NCBI RefSeq assembly: GCF_049739465.1
Contig: NZ_JBMHHY010000009.1
Location: forward strand, 186,001-250,000
Direction: 5' to 3'
Length of the DNA: 64,000 nucleotides
DNA from: Embleya sp049739465
GTDB taxonomy: Bacteria > Actinomycetota > Actinomycetes > Streptomycetales > Streptomycetaceae
Shown here: piece after piece, positions 17,477-25,592 of the stretch
Layout: each line of letters opens with the position of its first letter
How positions within the stretch are numbered: the stretch's first letter is position 1
Notes under the pieces: generated by a model
Database searches by the model: none
What the model saw: the letters and a program-made list of their open reading frames with translations, nothing else
Told to the model about the DNA's origin: nothing
Program-made: the position numbers and the translations under genes

Positions 17477-18043
17477 TCAGGGTGCCGGACGGTGTCGCAG
17501 CAGGGCCTCGATGCGGCTCAGCCGGGCGTCGAGGTCGGCGATGTCCTGCTTGTCGGCGCTCTGGTCGGCCGGGCGCAGGGCGACCAGGAGGGCGCCTCCG
17601 GGTTCGAGGGTGACCGAGGTGGTCTCGGCCACGTCGTCGCCGCCCTGGCGTTTGACCGCCGCGTCCAGGTCGGCGAGACGCAGGCCCATTCGGGCGATTC
17701 GGGCCTGGTCGTACGTGCCGTCCCGGGCCAGCACGGTCGGGGTGCCCTCGAACAGGCGGGCGAAGCCGTCCCAGCGGGCGGAGCAGCGGACCAGGGCGGC
17801 GTTCGCGGCGACCAGGACGACGGCGCCGAACAGCGCGCCGGAGACCGAGTTGTCGGGGCCGATCACGGCGTTCTGCACGACATTGGACAGGAGCAACATG
17901 ACCACCAGGTCGGACGTGTTGACCTGGGCGAGATCACGTTTGCCCATCCAGCGCAGCAGGGTCACGATCGCCAGGTAGACCACGATCGTGCGCAGGGCCT
18001 TTTCGGTCCACGGGATGCCGGAGACCAGCATGTCGTGCCACAT
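17477..18043 (-). CDS. DUF421/YetF-type membrane protein
   Basis: 188 residues. Three N-terminal TM helices (ALRTIVVYLAIVTLLRWMG, SDLVVMLLLSNVVQNAVIG, GALFGAVVLVAANAALV) followed by a soluble DUF421 domain with the family text RWMGKRDLAQVNTSDLVVM and GTPTVLARDG. The C-terminal helix (DIADLDARLSRIEALLRH) is probably a short coiled coil. YetF-like proteins in Bacillus act in membrane/spore biology; no biochemical role is established here. ATG at 18043. Confidence 0.88.
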   Translation of the reverse strand: MWHDMLVSGIPWTEKALRTIVVYLAIVTLLRWMGKRDLAQVNTSDLVVMLLLSNVVQNAVIGPDNSVSGALFGAVVLVAANAALVRCSARWDGFARLFEGTPTVLARDGTYDQARIARMGLRLADLDAAVKRQGGDDVAETTSVTLEPGGALLVALRPADQSADKQDIADLDARLSRIEALLRHRPAP

Positions 18044-18100
18044 GCCGGCAACGATAGAGGAGCTTTGCCGCTTTTCTGGCGATCAGCGGCTGCGCTGCGG

Positions 18101-19744
18101 CTACTTGCCGGACGGCCTGCCGCGGAACGACAGCGCGCGGCGCGCATCGCGGGCGGCCTGGCGGGACTGGGCCTGGACGGTACGGCAGATCGCCCGGATC
18201 GGCCCGAGTGTGCTCTGCCAAGTGCGCCGCGCGGCGCGACCGGCGGGGATCAGGACGGTCGTGCCGACCCGGGCGATCGACCGCCACACGCCTCGGCCGA
18301 GTGCGACGCCCCGACCCCAGGCCCACACCGTGGGCCCGACGAACACGAAACGCAGTCCGCGCCCGATCAGCCGGACCAGCCGCCGGGCCCGACCCGCCGC
18401 CCACTTCAGCGGCAGTACGACCACGAAGTGCGCGCCTCGGCCGAGCATGCGGACCAGCCGGACCACCCGACGCCAGGCCCAGCCGACCGGCCGCACCACC
18501 AGGAGCGTGAACGCGACGGCGCAGCCCCGGCCGACCAGGCGTAGGGTGCGGCCGGTGCCTCGGCCGAGCCAGCGGACCGGGACGAACAGGCCGTGGTACA
18601 GGGCCAGTCGCACGCCGCGACCGGCCGCCACCAAACCTCGTCGAACCAGCCCGGCCGCCGCGACCAGCCCGCGCCACGCCCACCGGGCCGGGATGACCAC
18701 CGCGTGCCGCAGGACGAACGTGATGCCGCCGACCAGTACCGCGACCCCCCGCATCGCGATGTCACCGCACGCGGCGAGGCCGCGCCGGATCGCCCTCAGC
18801 GGCACGACCACCACGTAGTACAACCAGCGCGCGAAGCCGCGACCCATCGTCCGGGCCAGCCGCCAAAGCCACCGACCCGGCACCACCAGCAGGTAGTACA
18901 GCGTGCGCCCGACCGCGTGGCCGAACCACCGTCCCGCCCGGCCGAACCACCGCCCGACCGCGAGCATCCCGGCGCTCATCGGCCGCATCAGCGCGTCTCG
19001 GACCCAGCGCAGCGGCAGCACGATCAGGCAACGCCCGAGCAACCGCAACCCGGCCCACCCCACGTCGACGCCCAACCACCGCAACACCCGGCCCAGTCCG
19101 AGCAGTCCGACCCGGACAGCCTTCGCGATCGGGACCAGGAACCAGTCCCACACCAGGATCTTGGCCCCGCGTGCGACCGCCGCGCAGGCCCGCCCGAGTG
19201 GGACCAGGAACCAGTCCCACGCCAGGACTTTCCCGCCGCGCCCGACCGCCGCGCAGGCCCGCCCGAGTGGGACCAGGAACCAGTTCCACACCAGGACCTT
19301 GACCCCGCGTGCGATCGCCGCCAGGGCTCGACCGGCCGGGACCAGGAGCCAGTTCCAGATCAACACCTTGGCGCCGCGCCCGACCGCCGCGCAGGCCCGC
19401 CCGAGTGGGACCAGGAACCAGTCCCACACCAAGACCCCGGCCCCGCGCCCGATCGCCACCAGCAGGCGCCCCGCCGGGAACAGCAGCCGATCCCGTACCG
19501 CCCGTCCGCTCCACCTGAGCAGCTCCCACGCCAACCGCGCCGGCAGCAGCACGAGCAATGCGGCGATGCGGATCGGCCAGCGGATCAGGTTGTAGATCGG
19601 CCCGGTCGGTTCCGGTATGGGTGCGTTCTCCTGACGATCGGTCAGCCGTCGGTCCGGGAACACATCTCCCGTGAACTGTCCCTTGCGCAGGTCGACCGTA
19701 ACCGAACCATCCGTCAACTCGTCGACGCGCAACGTTTCCTCCAT
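18101..19744 (-). CDS. Arg/Trp-rich 23-residue-repeat membrane protein, unknown function
   Basis: 547 residues with an acidic/polar head of about 50 residues (VDELTDGSVTVDLRKGQF) followed by a long run of helices that mix hydrophobic, Trp and Arg residues. From about residue 89, five near-identical 23-residue units occur, each reading VLVWDWFLVPL then GRACAAVGRGAK with small changes; the rest of the protein is a decayed series on the same theme (WLGRGTGRTLRLVGRG, WAWRGLVAAAGLVRRG). Each unit has one hydrophobic stretch of about 11 residues, too short for a lone TM helix, flanked by Arg. Membrane-surface or re-entrant helices, or a scaffold, are possible. ATG at 19744; the ribosome site is weak. 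No domain recognised. Confidence 0.7.
   Translation of the reverse strand: MEETLRVDELTDGSVTVDLRKGQFTGDVFPDRRLTDRQENAPIPEPTGPIYNLIRWPIRIAALLVLLPARLAWELLRWSGRAVRDRLLFPAGRLLVAIGRGAGVLVWDWFLVPLGRACAAVGRGAKVLIWNWLLVPAGRALAAIARGVKVLVWNWFLVPLGRACAAVGRGGKVLAWDWFLVPLGRACAAVARGAKILVWDWFLVPIAKAVRVGLLGLGRVLRWLGVDVGWAGLRLLGRCLIVLPLRWVRDALMRPMSAGMLAVGRWFGRAGRWFGHAVGRTLYYLLVVPGRWLWRLARTMGRGFARWLYYVVVVPLRAIRRGLAACGDIAMRGVAVLVGGITFVLRHAVVIPARWAWRGLVAAAGLVRRGLVAAGRGVRLALYHGLFVPVRWLGRGTGRTLRLVGRGCAVAFTLLVVRPVGWAWRRVVRLVRMLGRGAHFVVVLPLKWAAGRARRLVRLIGRGLRFVFVGPTVWAWGRGVALGRGVWRSIARVGTTVLIPAGRAARRTWQSTLGPIRAICRTVQAQSRQAARDARRALSFRGRPSGK
19133..19477. repeat. 69-bp tandem repeat, 5 units
   Basis: The octamer GACCAGGA recurs at 19133, 19202, 19271, 19340 and 19409, exactly 69 bp (23 codons) apart, marking five tandem units inside the Arg/Trp-rich protein gene. 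The second and third units are almost identical, suggesting recent duplication or gene conversion. Confidence 0.9.
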
Positions 19745-19895
19745 GTGAACCCCGAGCCCGAGGCCGCCCCGGCCTCCCACGTCGTTGGGACACGGTCGGC
19801 GGCGCATCCTCACGGCCCGCCATCAAGTGACCTGGCTCACAGCAGTCCGGCGGATCGCGCTCCGGTCGGCGTGCGGCGATCGGGCCGACGCAGGG

Positions 19896-20810
19896 TCATC
19901 CGGCGGGCCACCAGAGGGAGAGCGCGGTACCGCCGAGGAAGCGCGCCCGGTCGGCGGGGGAGAGCCGGCGTGCCGCAGCCCGCCCGAGGGCGACCATCGC
20001 CGGATAGGTCGAGCCGACGGTCTGCGGATGATCCGATCCCCACGCCAACCGCTCCGCGCCGAACTCGGCCGCCAACCGGTCCACCGCATCGGCCGGATCG
20101 CCCACCGCCGCCGCCCGATCGAGGACATGCGTGGATACCTTGACCCGCACCGCCGGCAGCGCGGCCAACTCGAACAACGTGCCCGCCGCGTCGCCCGAAA
20201 CGTCCACGAAACCGCAATGGTCCAGCGCCACCGGCACGTTCGTATGCCGATCCACCAACTCGCCCAACCGCCCGAGCGCGTCCGGGAACAACACCGGGAC
20301 GACGGTCAGGCCGAGTTCGCCCGCCAGCGCCCACACCTCGTCCGCCCGCCCGTCGGTCAGCCAGTGCGGCGGATCACCGGCCACCCCGAACGCCCGTACA
20401 CCGCGCAGCAGACCACCACCGGCCCCAGCCAACTCGACAAGGGCCGAGGCGGGTTCGGGCCCGGCCAGGTCCACCGCCCCCACCAGCGCGAGCCGCTCCG
20501 GATCCGCCCGCACGCTGTCGAGCGCATACGCGCAGTCGTAGCCGTACGCCCCCACCGCCTGCACGACCACCGCCCGCGCCACCCCGGTCGAGGCCAACGC
20601 GGCCGTCAGTTCGCCGGCCCCCACGTCGTTCGCCCGGTACCACGTGCTGCCCACCCCGGTGGGCGAGAGCGGATACCGCTCGCGGTCGGCCGAGGCGATG
20701 TGTACGTGGGCGTCGACGATCGTCGGGTCGGGTGGGTCCGGTGTTCGGCTCCGCGAATCGGCCGTACGCACGGCCGGCTGCCGGTCTCCGGCGAACTGTC
20801 CCGGCGGCAT
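19896..20810 (-). CDS. Amidohydrolase (Amidohydro_2-type TIM barrel)
   Basis: 304 residues. The metal-binding opening is IVDAHVHIAS (HxH), followed by PVALDHCGFVD in the middle and WGSDHPQT near the C-terminus, the pattern of the Amidohydro_2 family of zinc hydrolases/decarboxylases. It lacks features that would pick a substrate; relatives act on lactones and dicarboxylates. Several starts are possible; ATG at 20810 (MPPGQFAGD) is the longest with sensible composition, though the conserved core only begins about 30 residues later. Next upstream on the same strand is the PPTase gene (73-bp gap), which may be chance. Confidence 0.82.
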   Translation of the reverse strand: MPPGQFAGDRQPAVRTADSRSRTPDPPDPTIVDAHVHIASADRERYPLSPTGVGSTWYRANDVGAGELTAALASTGVARAVVVQAVGAYGYDCAYALDSVRADPERLALVGAVDLAGPEPASALVELAGAGGGLLRGVRAFGVAGDPPHWLTDGRADEVWALAGELGLTVVPVLFPDALGRLGELVDRHTNVPVALDHCGFVDVSGDAAGTLFELAALPAVRVKVSTHVLDRAAAVGDPADAVDRLAAEFGAERLAWGSDHPQTVGSTYPAMVALGRAAARRLSPADRARFLGGTALSLWWPAG

Positions 20811-20882
20811 GACAACCCCAACCACTCGACCGCGCCACCACCACACCCGGGATCCGGATCGGCCACCCCGCGAAGGACCTCG

Positions 20883-21530
20883 TCAACTGCCCCGAACCAC
20901 CGCGATCGTAGTCATCGCGATCCCCGACTCCACCTGCCAGCGCCCGGCGAACCCGTCCAGCGGCCGGTCCTCGACCAACAACCGCGCGGTGAACGTCCCG
21001 CCGTCCGGGTCGAATTCCAGTTCGGCCTCGGCGAAGTCCAGCCAGCGCAGGGTGAGCGGGAACCAGGCCTTGTACACCGACTCCTTCGCGCTGAACAGCA
21101 GCCGATCCCAGGGGATTTCCGGCCGCCGGCCGGCCAGGTCGAGCAGATGCTTGCGTTCGGTCTCGGACGAGACGGTCGTCAACACCCCCTCGGGCAACTC
21201 CTCCGCCGGTTCCGCGTCGATGCCCAGGGTGAGCAGGACCCGCGCGTCCGCGACCGCCGCCGCCCGGTAGCCCGCGCAGTGCGTCATGCTGCCGACCACA
21301 CCCGCCGGCCAGCCGGGCGCGCCGCGCAGGCCCGGGAGCAGCGGCGTCGGCGGCAGCCCCATCCGGGCCAACGCGCGCCGCGCGCACCGCCGTACGGTGG
21401 TGAACTCGCGGCGGCGCTTGTCCACCGCCTTGGCGATCAGCGCCTCCTCGGCGGGGAACAGCGGCGGTCCGTCGGGGTCGTCGAAGGACTCCTCGGCGAA
21501 GACCTCGGCGGGCAGTATGCGGGCGATCAT
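20883..21530 (-). CDS. 4'-phosphopantetheinyl transferase (EntD/Sfp type)
   Basis: 215 residues. Family motifs in order: GSMTHC (motif 1), TLGIDAEP (magnesium Asp/Glu pair) and FSAKESVYKAW (motif 3 with the catalytic Glu and Lys). The EntD-like N-terminus (RREFTTVRRCARRAL) is typical of the actinobacterial enzymes that load phosphopantetheine onto carrier proteins of PKS and NRPS. The ATG at 21530 overlaps the stop of the phosphoesterase gene (ATGA), so the two are coupled; this pairing recurs in streptomycetes. A type II thioesterase and a SARP regulator lie on the other side, consistent with a natural-product accessory locus. Confidence 0.94.
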   Translation of the reverse strand: MIARILPAEVFAEESFDDPDGPPLFPAEEALIAKAVDKRRREFTTVRRCARRALARMGLPPTPLLPGLRGAPGWPAGVVGSMTHCAGYRAAAVADARVLLTLGIDAEPAEELPEGVLTTVSSETERKHLLDLAGRRPEIPWDRLLFSAKESVYKAWFPLTLRWLDFAEAELEFDPDGGTFTARLLVEDRPLDGFAGRWQVESGIAMTTIAVVRGS

Positions 21531-22417
21531 CGGACACCGGCCGATTGTCCGGGGCGGGTGGTGTCGGCGGTCTCGGCGGGCACGATCCGGCGCGGGATCG
21601 GTCGGCGCAGCCCGTTCTTGCGCTCGCGCGGGTAGCCCAACGAGACCTCCTCGAAGCGCACTCCGTCGTACCACGTGGTCCGCGGGATGTGCAGGTGGCC
21701 GTAGACGACCGCGGCGGTCGGGAAGCGGCGATGCCAGTCGGCGGTCAGGTCGGTGCCGCACCACTGGGCGAACTCCGGGTGCCACAACACGTCCGTGGGC
21801 TGCCGGACCAGCGGGAAGTGATTGACCATCAGGAACGGTGCGCGCGGGTCGGCCGCCGCCGTCAGCCGGCCCTCGGTGTACGTCACCCGGGCCCGGCACC
21901 AGTCGCCGCGGCTCGGGTGGGGGTCGGGGTAGAGCATGAACTCGTCGCTGCACACGATGCCCGCTTCGTACGCGGCGTCCAGCGCCTGCTGCTGGGTGAC
22001 CGTGCCCGGCGGGCGCCAGGTGTAGTCGTAGAGCACGAACAGCGGCGCCACGGTGACCGGTCCACCCGGGCCGTCCCAGACCGCGAACGGGTCCTCGGGG
22101 GTGAGTACGCCCAACTCCCGGCACATCGCCACGAGGTGGCGGTAGCGCCGCTCGCCGCGCAGCTGTACCGGGTCGTCCTGGGTGGCCCACAGCTCGTGGT
22201 TGCCGGGGACCCACACCACCCGGGCGAAGCGCTCGGCGAGAAGTCGCAACGTCGACGCCGTCTCGTCGATGTGTTCGGCCACGTCCCCCGCGACCAGGAT
22301 CCAGTCGTCGTCGGTCCCCGGGCGGATGCCGTCGACGAGTGCGCGGTTGGACGGGATGGAAGAGTGCAGGTCGCTGACGGCGTACAGGGCGCGCTCGGGC
22401 GAACGGGCAGTGCTCAT
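21527..22417 (-). CDS. Metallophosphoesterase
   Basis: 296 residues. Calcineurin-like motifs: SDLHSS (DxH), LVAGDVAE (GDxx), VWVPGNHELW (GNHE), VNHFPLV and VYGHLHIPR (GHxH). This is a complete binuclear metal site. The family text (LYPDPHPSRGDWCRARV, FAQWCGTDLTADWH) matches the streptomycete proteins encoded beside PPTase genes, whose substrate is not known to me. ATG at 22417; the 3' end overlaps the PPTase start by 4 bp. It may remove phosphopantetheine or another phosphate group in the same process, but that is speculation. Confidence 0.9.
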   Translation of the reverse strand: MSTARSPERALYAVSDLHSSIPSNRALVDGIRPGTDDDWILVAGDVAEHIDETASTLRLLAERFARVVWVPGNHELWATQDDPVQLRGERRYRHLVAMCRELGVLTPEDPFAVWDGPGGPVTVAPLFVLYDYTWRPPGTVTQQQALDAAYEAGIVCSDEFMLYPDPHPSRGDWCRARVTYTEGRLTAAADPRAPFLMVNHFPLVRQPTDVLWHPEFAQWCGTDLTADWHRRFPTAAVVYGHLHIPRTTWYDGVRFEEVSLGYPRERKNGLRRPIPRRIVPAETADTTRPGQSAGVR

Positions 22418-22593
22418 CGATCGACCATAAACGGATGCGCGGCGCGCGGGGAAGCGCGACGCGGCGAAGCGGGGGCGTACGCAAGATCCGTGCAAGCTCG
22501 GGTAGGGGTCGATCAGGGGTACGCCACACGCCCGCGATATGTCACCGTCGTGGGTGAACGAGCGGGTGAGCGAGCGGTGGGCAAGTCGGGTGG

Positions 22594-22652
22594 GCACGAC
22601 GCGAGCACGACGCGAGCACTGCGTGAGCAAGGTCCGAGTGAGCAAGGTCCGA
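22594..22652 (+). promoter_or_regulatory. Phased direct repeats upstream of SARP gene
   Basis: Three 11-bp units (GCACGACGCGA at 22594 and 22605, diverged GCACTGCGTGA at 22616) overlap two 15-bp units (GTGAGCAAGGTCCGA at 22623-22637 and 22638-22652). SARP proteins bind direct repeats spaced one helical turn (11 bp), so this is a candidate autoregulatory site for the gene starting at 22708. Confidence 0.5.
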
Positions 22653-22707
22653 CCGCGCACGCGCCATGGAGCGATGGACCCATGACGCCATAGAGAGGGA
22701 AGAGCCG

Positions 22708-23490
22708 TTGCGGTACGAGATTCTCGGCCCCGTGCGGATCGTCGACGGCGACCGGCCGCGCACGATCGCGGCGCCCAAGCCGGAGACCCTCCTGGCCGCC
22801 CTGCTCGCGCGGCGCGGCCAGGTGCTGACGGTCGATCAAATCGTCGGCGAGATCTGGTCCGGCGCCCGGCCGCAGCGGGCCAAGTCCACGGTGCACGTCT
22901 ACGTCTCCCGGCTGCGCGCGATCCTGGGCGCGCCGGGCCCGGCCCGCAGCGGCCCGCTGACCACCTGCTCCGGCGGCTACGCGCTGCATCCGGGGGCGGA
23001 CCGGGTGGACGCGGACGCCTTCCACGACCTGGTCGAACGCGGCCGGGCCGGCGCACGGGCCGGGCAACGGCACGAGGCGGCCGAGTTGTTCGCCGGCGCG
23101 CTCGACCTGTGGCGCGGATCCGCCTACGCGGGCGTGGCCTGCGGGCCGATCGTCCGGGCACACGCCGCGCGCTTGGAGGCATCCCGGCTGGAGTGCCTGG
23201 AACTGCTCGTGGAGGCGCATCTGGCGCTCGGCCGCTACCGGGAGAGCGTCGCCCGGCTGTACGCGCTGACCACGGAGTATCCGCTGCACGAGAGCTTCGC
23301 CCGCCATCTGATGATCGCCCTGTCACACTGCGGCCGACGCGCCGACGCGCTCGCGGTCTACCAGGACACCCGAGGCGCACTGCGCGAACTCCTCGGCCTG
23401 GAGCCGTCCCGGGCGTTGCGCGAGGTCCAGCACGCGGTGCTGACCGGCGTCGAGCCGCGCGGGGTGCGCACGGACTCGCTGGCGGGCTGA
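22708..23490 (+). CDS. SARP-family pathway regulator (short form)
   Basis: 260 residues: an OmpR-like winged helix (KPETLLAALLARRGQVLTVD, then TVHVYVSRLRAIL) followed by a bacterial transcriptional activation domain of TPR-like helices (LGRYRESVARLYALTTEYPL, RRADALAVYQDTRGALRELL). No ATPase domain, so it belongs to the short AfsR/DnrI/ActII-ORF4 class that switches on antibiotic clusters. The TTG at 22708 is chosen because it opens the text LRYEILGPVRI, which aligns with the GTG start VRYEILGPVRV of the paralogue at 52453, and GAGGGA lies upstream. An ATG at 22666 would add 14 unrelated residues. The thioesterase gene follows 103 bp downstream. Confidence 0.93.
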   Translation: MRYEILGPVRIVDGDRPRTIAAPKPETLLAALLARRGQVLTVDQIVGEIWSGARPQRAKSTVHVYVSRLRAILGAPGPARSGPLTTCSGGYALHPGADRVDADAFHDLVERGRAGARAGQRHEAAELFAGALDLWRGSAYAGVACGPIVRAHAARLEASRLECLELLVEAHLALGRYRESVARLYALTTEYPLHESFARHLMIALSHCGRRADALAVYQDTRGALRELLGLEPSRALREVQHAVLTGVEPRGVRTDSLAG

Positions 23491-23593
23491 GCAGGTTTCC
23501 CCGGCCCCGGTCGAGGGGCAGCGATCAGGCAGCAGCGTGCGCACCGACGGGTCGTGTCGGTCGCGCGGCCACGAATCAGGAAGGTCTTTTGCC

Positions 23594-24364
23594 ATGAGCA
23601 CCGCCTCCGCCGTATCCGATACCTGGATCCGCCGTTTCCATCCGGCCTCGAACCCGGTGCCGCGCCTGGTCAGCCTGCCGCACGCGGGTGGCTCGGCGAG
23701 CTTCTGGTTCCCGCTCTCGGCGGCGCTCGCGAACCGGGTCGAGGTGCTGGGCGTGCAGTATCCGGGCCGGCAGGACCGGCGGGCCGAGCCGCTGATCGAC
23801 GACATCGACACGCTGGCCGACCGGATCACCGCCGCCCTCGATCCATGGCTGGACGAGCGGGTCCCGCTGGTCCTGTTCGGCCACAGCATGGGTGCGATCC
23901 TCGGCTTCGAGGTGGCCCGCCGGTTGCGGATCCGCCCCGCCGCGCTGATCGTCTCCGGGCGCCGGGCCCCGAACCGGCAGCGGGACGAGCGGCTGCACCT
24001 GCTCGACGACGCCGGACTGGCCGCAGAGCTGCGCACGATGAGCGGCACCGACGCAAGCATCCTGGCCGACGACGAGGTGTTGCGGATGGTGCTGCCCGCG
24101 CTGCGGGCCGACTACCGCGCGATCGAGACGTACACCTGCACCCCGGCGGCGCCGCTGGAGTGCCCGATCACCGTGCTGACCGGGGACAGCGACCCGAAGG
24201 TCACCCTGGACGAGGCGATGGCCTGGCGCGAGCACACCAACGGCACCTTCGCGCTGCACACCTTCACCGGCGGCCACTTCTACCTGACCGAGCACCAGGC
24301 GGCGGTCACCGCGCGGATCACCGACGCGATCACGGCGGCGACGGGGCGACCCGCGACCGGATGA
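23594..24364 (+). CDS. Type II thioesterase
   Basis: 256 residues of the alpha/beta-hydrolase editing thioesterase family. LVSLPHAGGSASFW is the oxyanion segment, GHSMGA carries the nucleophile Ser98, GDSDPKV the acid, and FTGGHFYLTE the catalytic His. Type II thioesterases free stalled acyl or aminoacyl groups from PKS/NRPS carrier proteins. AGGAAGG about 8 bases before the ATG at 23594 supports the start. No PKS, NRPS or free carrier protein is seen in this window, so its partners must lie elsewhere or have been lost. The stop codon sits inside a 16-bp tandem repeat. Confidence 0.94.
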   Translation: MSTASAVSDTWIRRFHPASNPVPRLVSLPHAGGSASFWFPLSAALANRVEVLGVQYPGRQDRRAEPLIDDIDTLADRITAALDPWLDERVPLVLFGHSMGAILGFEVARRLRIRPAALIVSGRRAPNRQRDERLHLLDDAGLAAELRTMSGTDASILADDEVLRMVLPALRADYRAIETYTCTPAAPLECPITVLTGDSDPKVTLDEAMAWREHTNGTFALHTFTGGHFYLTEHQAAVTARITDAITAATGRPATG

Positions 24365-24422
24365 CCGCAGCGCCGGATGACCGCAGCGCTGGATGATCGT
24401 AGGGCCGGATGATCGTAGGGCC
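24359..24422. repeat. 16-bp tandem repeat, 4 copies
   Basis: Four adjacent units: GGATGACCGCAGCGCC, GGATGACCGCAGCGCT, then two identical GGATGATCGTAGGGCC (24359, 24375, 24391, 24407). The first overlaps the thioesterase stop codon. Two sub-types arranged 2+2 suggest two rounds of duplication. Confidence 0.9.
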
Positions 24423-24589
24423 GCAGAGCCGGGACGCGTGCTCGCTCGAATGGGCCCCGCCGGGCGCCGAGCCGATCGGGCGCGGCGGTCCCGGGCGGCC
24501 GGGTCCGCGGGGGGTCGTGTCGAACACCTGCGCCAATCCGGGTGCGGGCTCCGCCGGCGGCCCCCACCGGGCCCGTCGATGATCGAGGC

Positions 24590-25558
24590 ATGGCCGGTCA
24601 GGATCAAGTGCATGCCGTGTTGCCCGAAATCGAGCCGATGTTGGCCACCACCGGGCCACTCCCCGGGGAGGGGTACGACCTCGACTGGGGGTTCGAGGTC
24701 GACTGGGACGGCGCCCGTACGGTGGCGTACTGCACGGGGGACGGCGCGGTACGGCTGGTCGCGCGCGACGGGACGGACGTCACCCGTACCTATCCCGAAC
24801 TGGCCGGACTCGGCGAGCAGCACGGCCGGCGGCAGGCCGTACTGGACGGCGAGATCGTGGTCCTCGACGACCGGGGACGCCCCGACCTGCGCCGGCTCCG
24901 ACAGCGCACCGGCGTGGTGAACCCGCGCAAGGTGGCCCGGCTGACCATCGACGCGCCGGTGCACCTGATGCTCTTCGACGTGATGTACCTCGACGGCCGG
25001 TCGCTGCTCGCCACCCCCTACCGCGAGCGCCGGATGTCTCTCGCCGGCCTCGATCTGGCCGGCCCGCGCTGGTCGACGCCGGAGTGGACCGAGGGCGACG
25101 TACAGCGCGGCTGGGCGACCAGCCTGCACCACGGCTACTCGGGCATCGTGGGCAAACGACTGGCCTCCCACTACCAGCCCGGCCGGCGCTCGCCCGACTG
25201 GATCAAGGCCAAGCACGTCGAGACGCACGGCGTGGTGATCGGCGGCTGGGTCGAGGGCCGCGGCGAGCTGCGCGGACTCCCGGGTGCCCTGCTCGTGGGC
25301 GTGGACGCGCCGGACGGGCTGCGCTTCGTCGGCACCGTGGAGGACGGCCCGACGGTGGCCGAACGCGGCGAACTCGGCGAGTATCTGGGCGCGATGCCCC
25401 GCACCGACTCGCCCTTCGCCGGCCCCGTCGACGTCCCCGGCGCGCAGTGGGTCGAGCCCCGGCTGATCGCCGAGGTCACCATCTCCGGCTGGACCCACGA
25501 CGGCCGACTGCGCCACCCGACCTGGCAACGCCTGCGCCCGGACCGGACCCGACGCTAG
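24590..25558 (+). CDS. ATP-dependent DNA ligase-like protein lacking the catalytic lysine
   Basis: 322 residues with the adenylation plus OB-fold layout of LigC/LigD-type ligases: motif III LDGEIVVLDD (86-94), motif IIIa LFDVMYLDG, motif V DWIKAKH (about 203-209), and a C-terminal OB domain (WVEPRLIAEVTISGWTHDGRLRHPTW). Motif I, normally EVKWDGxR, reads EVDWDGAR: the nucleophilic Lys is Asp38 (codon GAC). Motif IV, normally EGxxxK, reads SGIVGK with Ser184 for Glu. Both changes predict no self-adenylation. The frame is intact, so this may be a structural or regulatory pseudoenzyme. ATG at 24590; the upstream region has no other good start. Confidence 0.85.
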   Translation: MAGQDQVHAVLPEIEPMLATTGPLPGEGYDLDWGFEVDWDGARTVAYCTGDGAVRLVARDGTDVTRTYPELAGLGEQHGRRQAVLDGEIVVLDDRGRPDLRRLRQRTGVVNPRKVARLTIDAPVHLMLFDVMYLDGRSLLATPYRERRMSLAGLDLAGPRWSTPEWTEGDVQRGWATSLHHGYSGIVGKRLASHYQPGRRSPDWIKAKHVETHGVVIGGWVEGRGELRGLPGALLVGVDAPDGLRFVGTVEDGPTVAERGELGEYLGAMPRTDSPFAGPVDVPGAQWVEPRLIAEVTISGWTHDGRLRHPTWQRLRPDRTRR

Positions 25559-25592
25559 GACGTGTCTTCCAGCCCCGCCCGGCGCCGACCCC

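Noticed and set aside
19133..19477. Regular repeats that could suggest a CRISPR array
   Set aside because: Units are directly adjacent and coding (69 bp, in frame) with no unique spacers.
20883..24364. A complete natural-product gene cluster
   Set aside because: PPTase, phosphoesterase, SARP and type II thioesterase are present, but no PKS, NRPS, terpene or RiPP core gene is found in the window.
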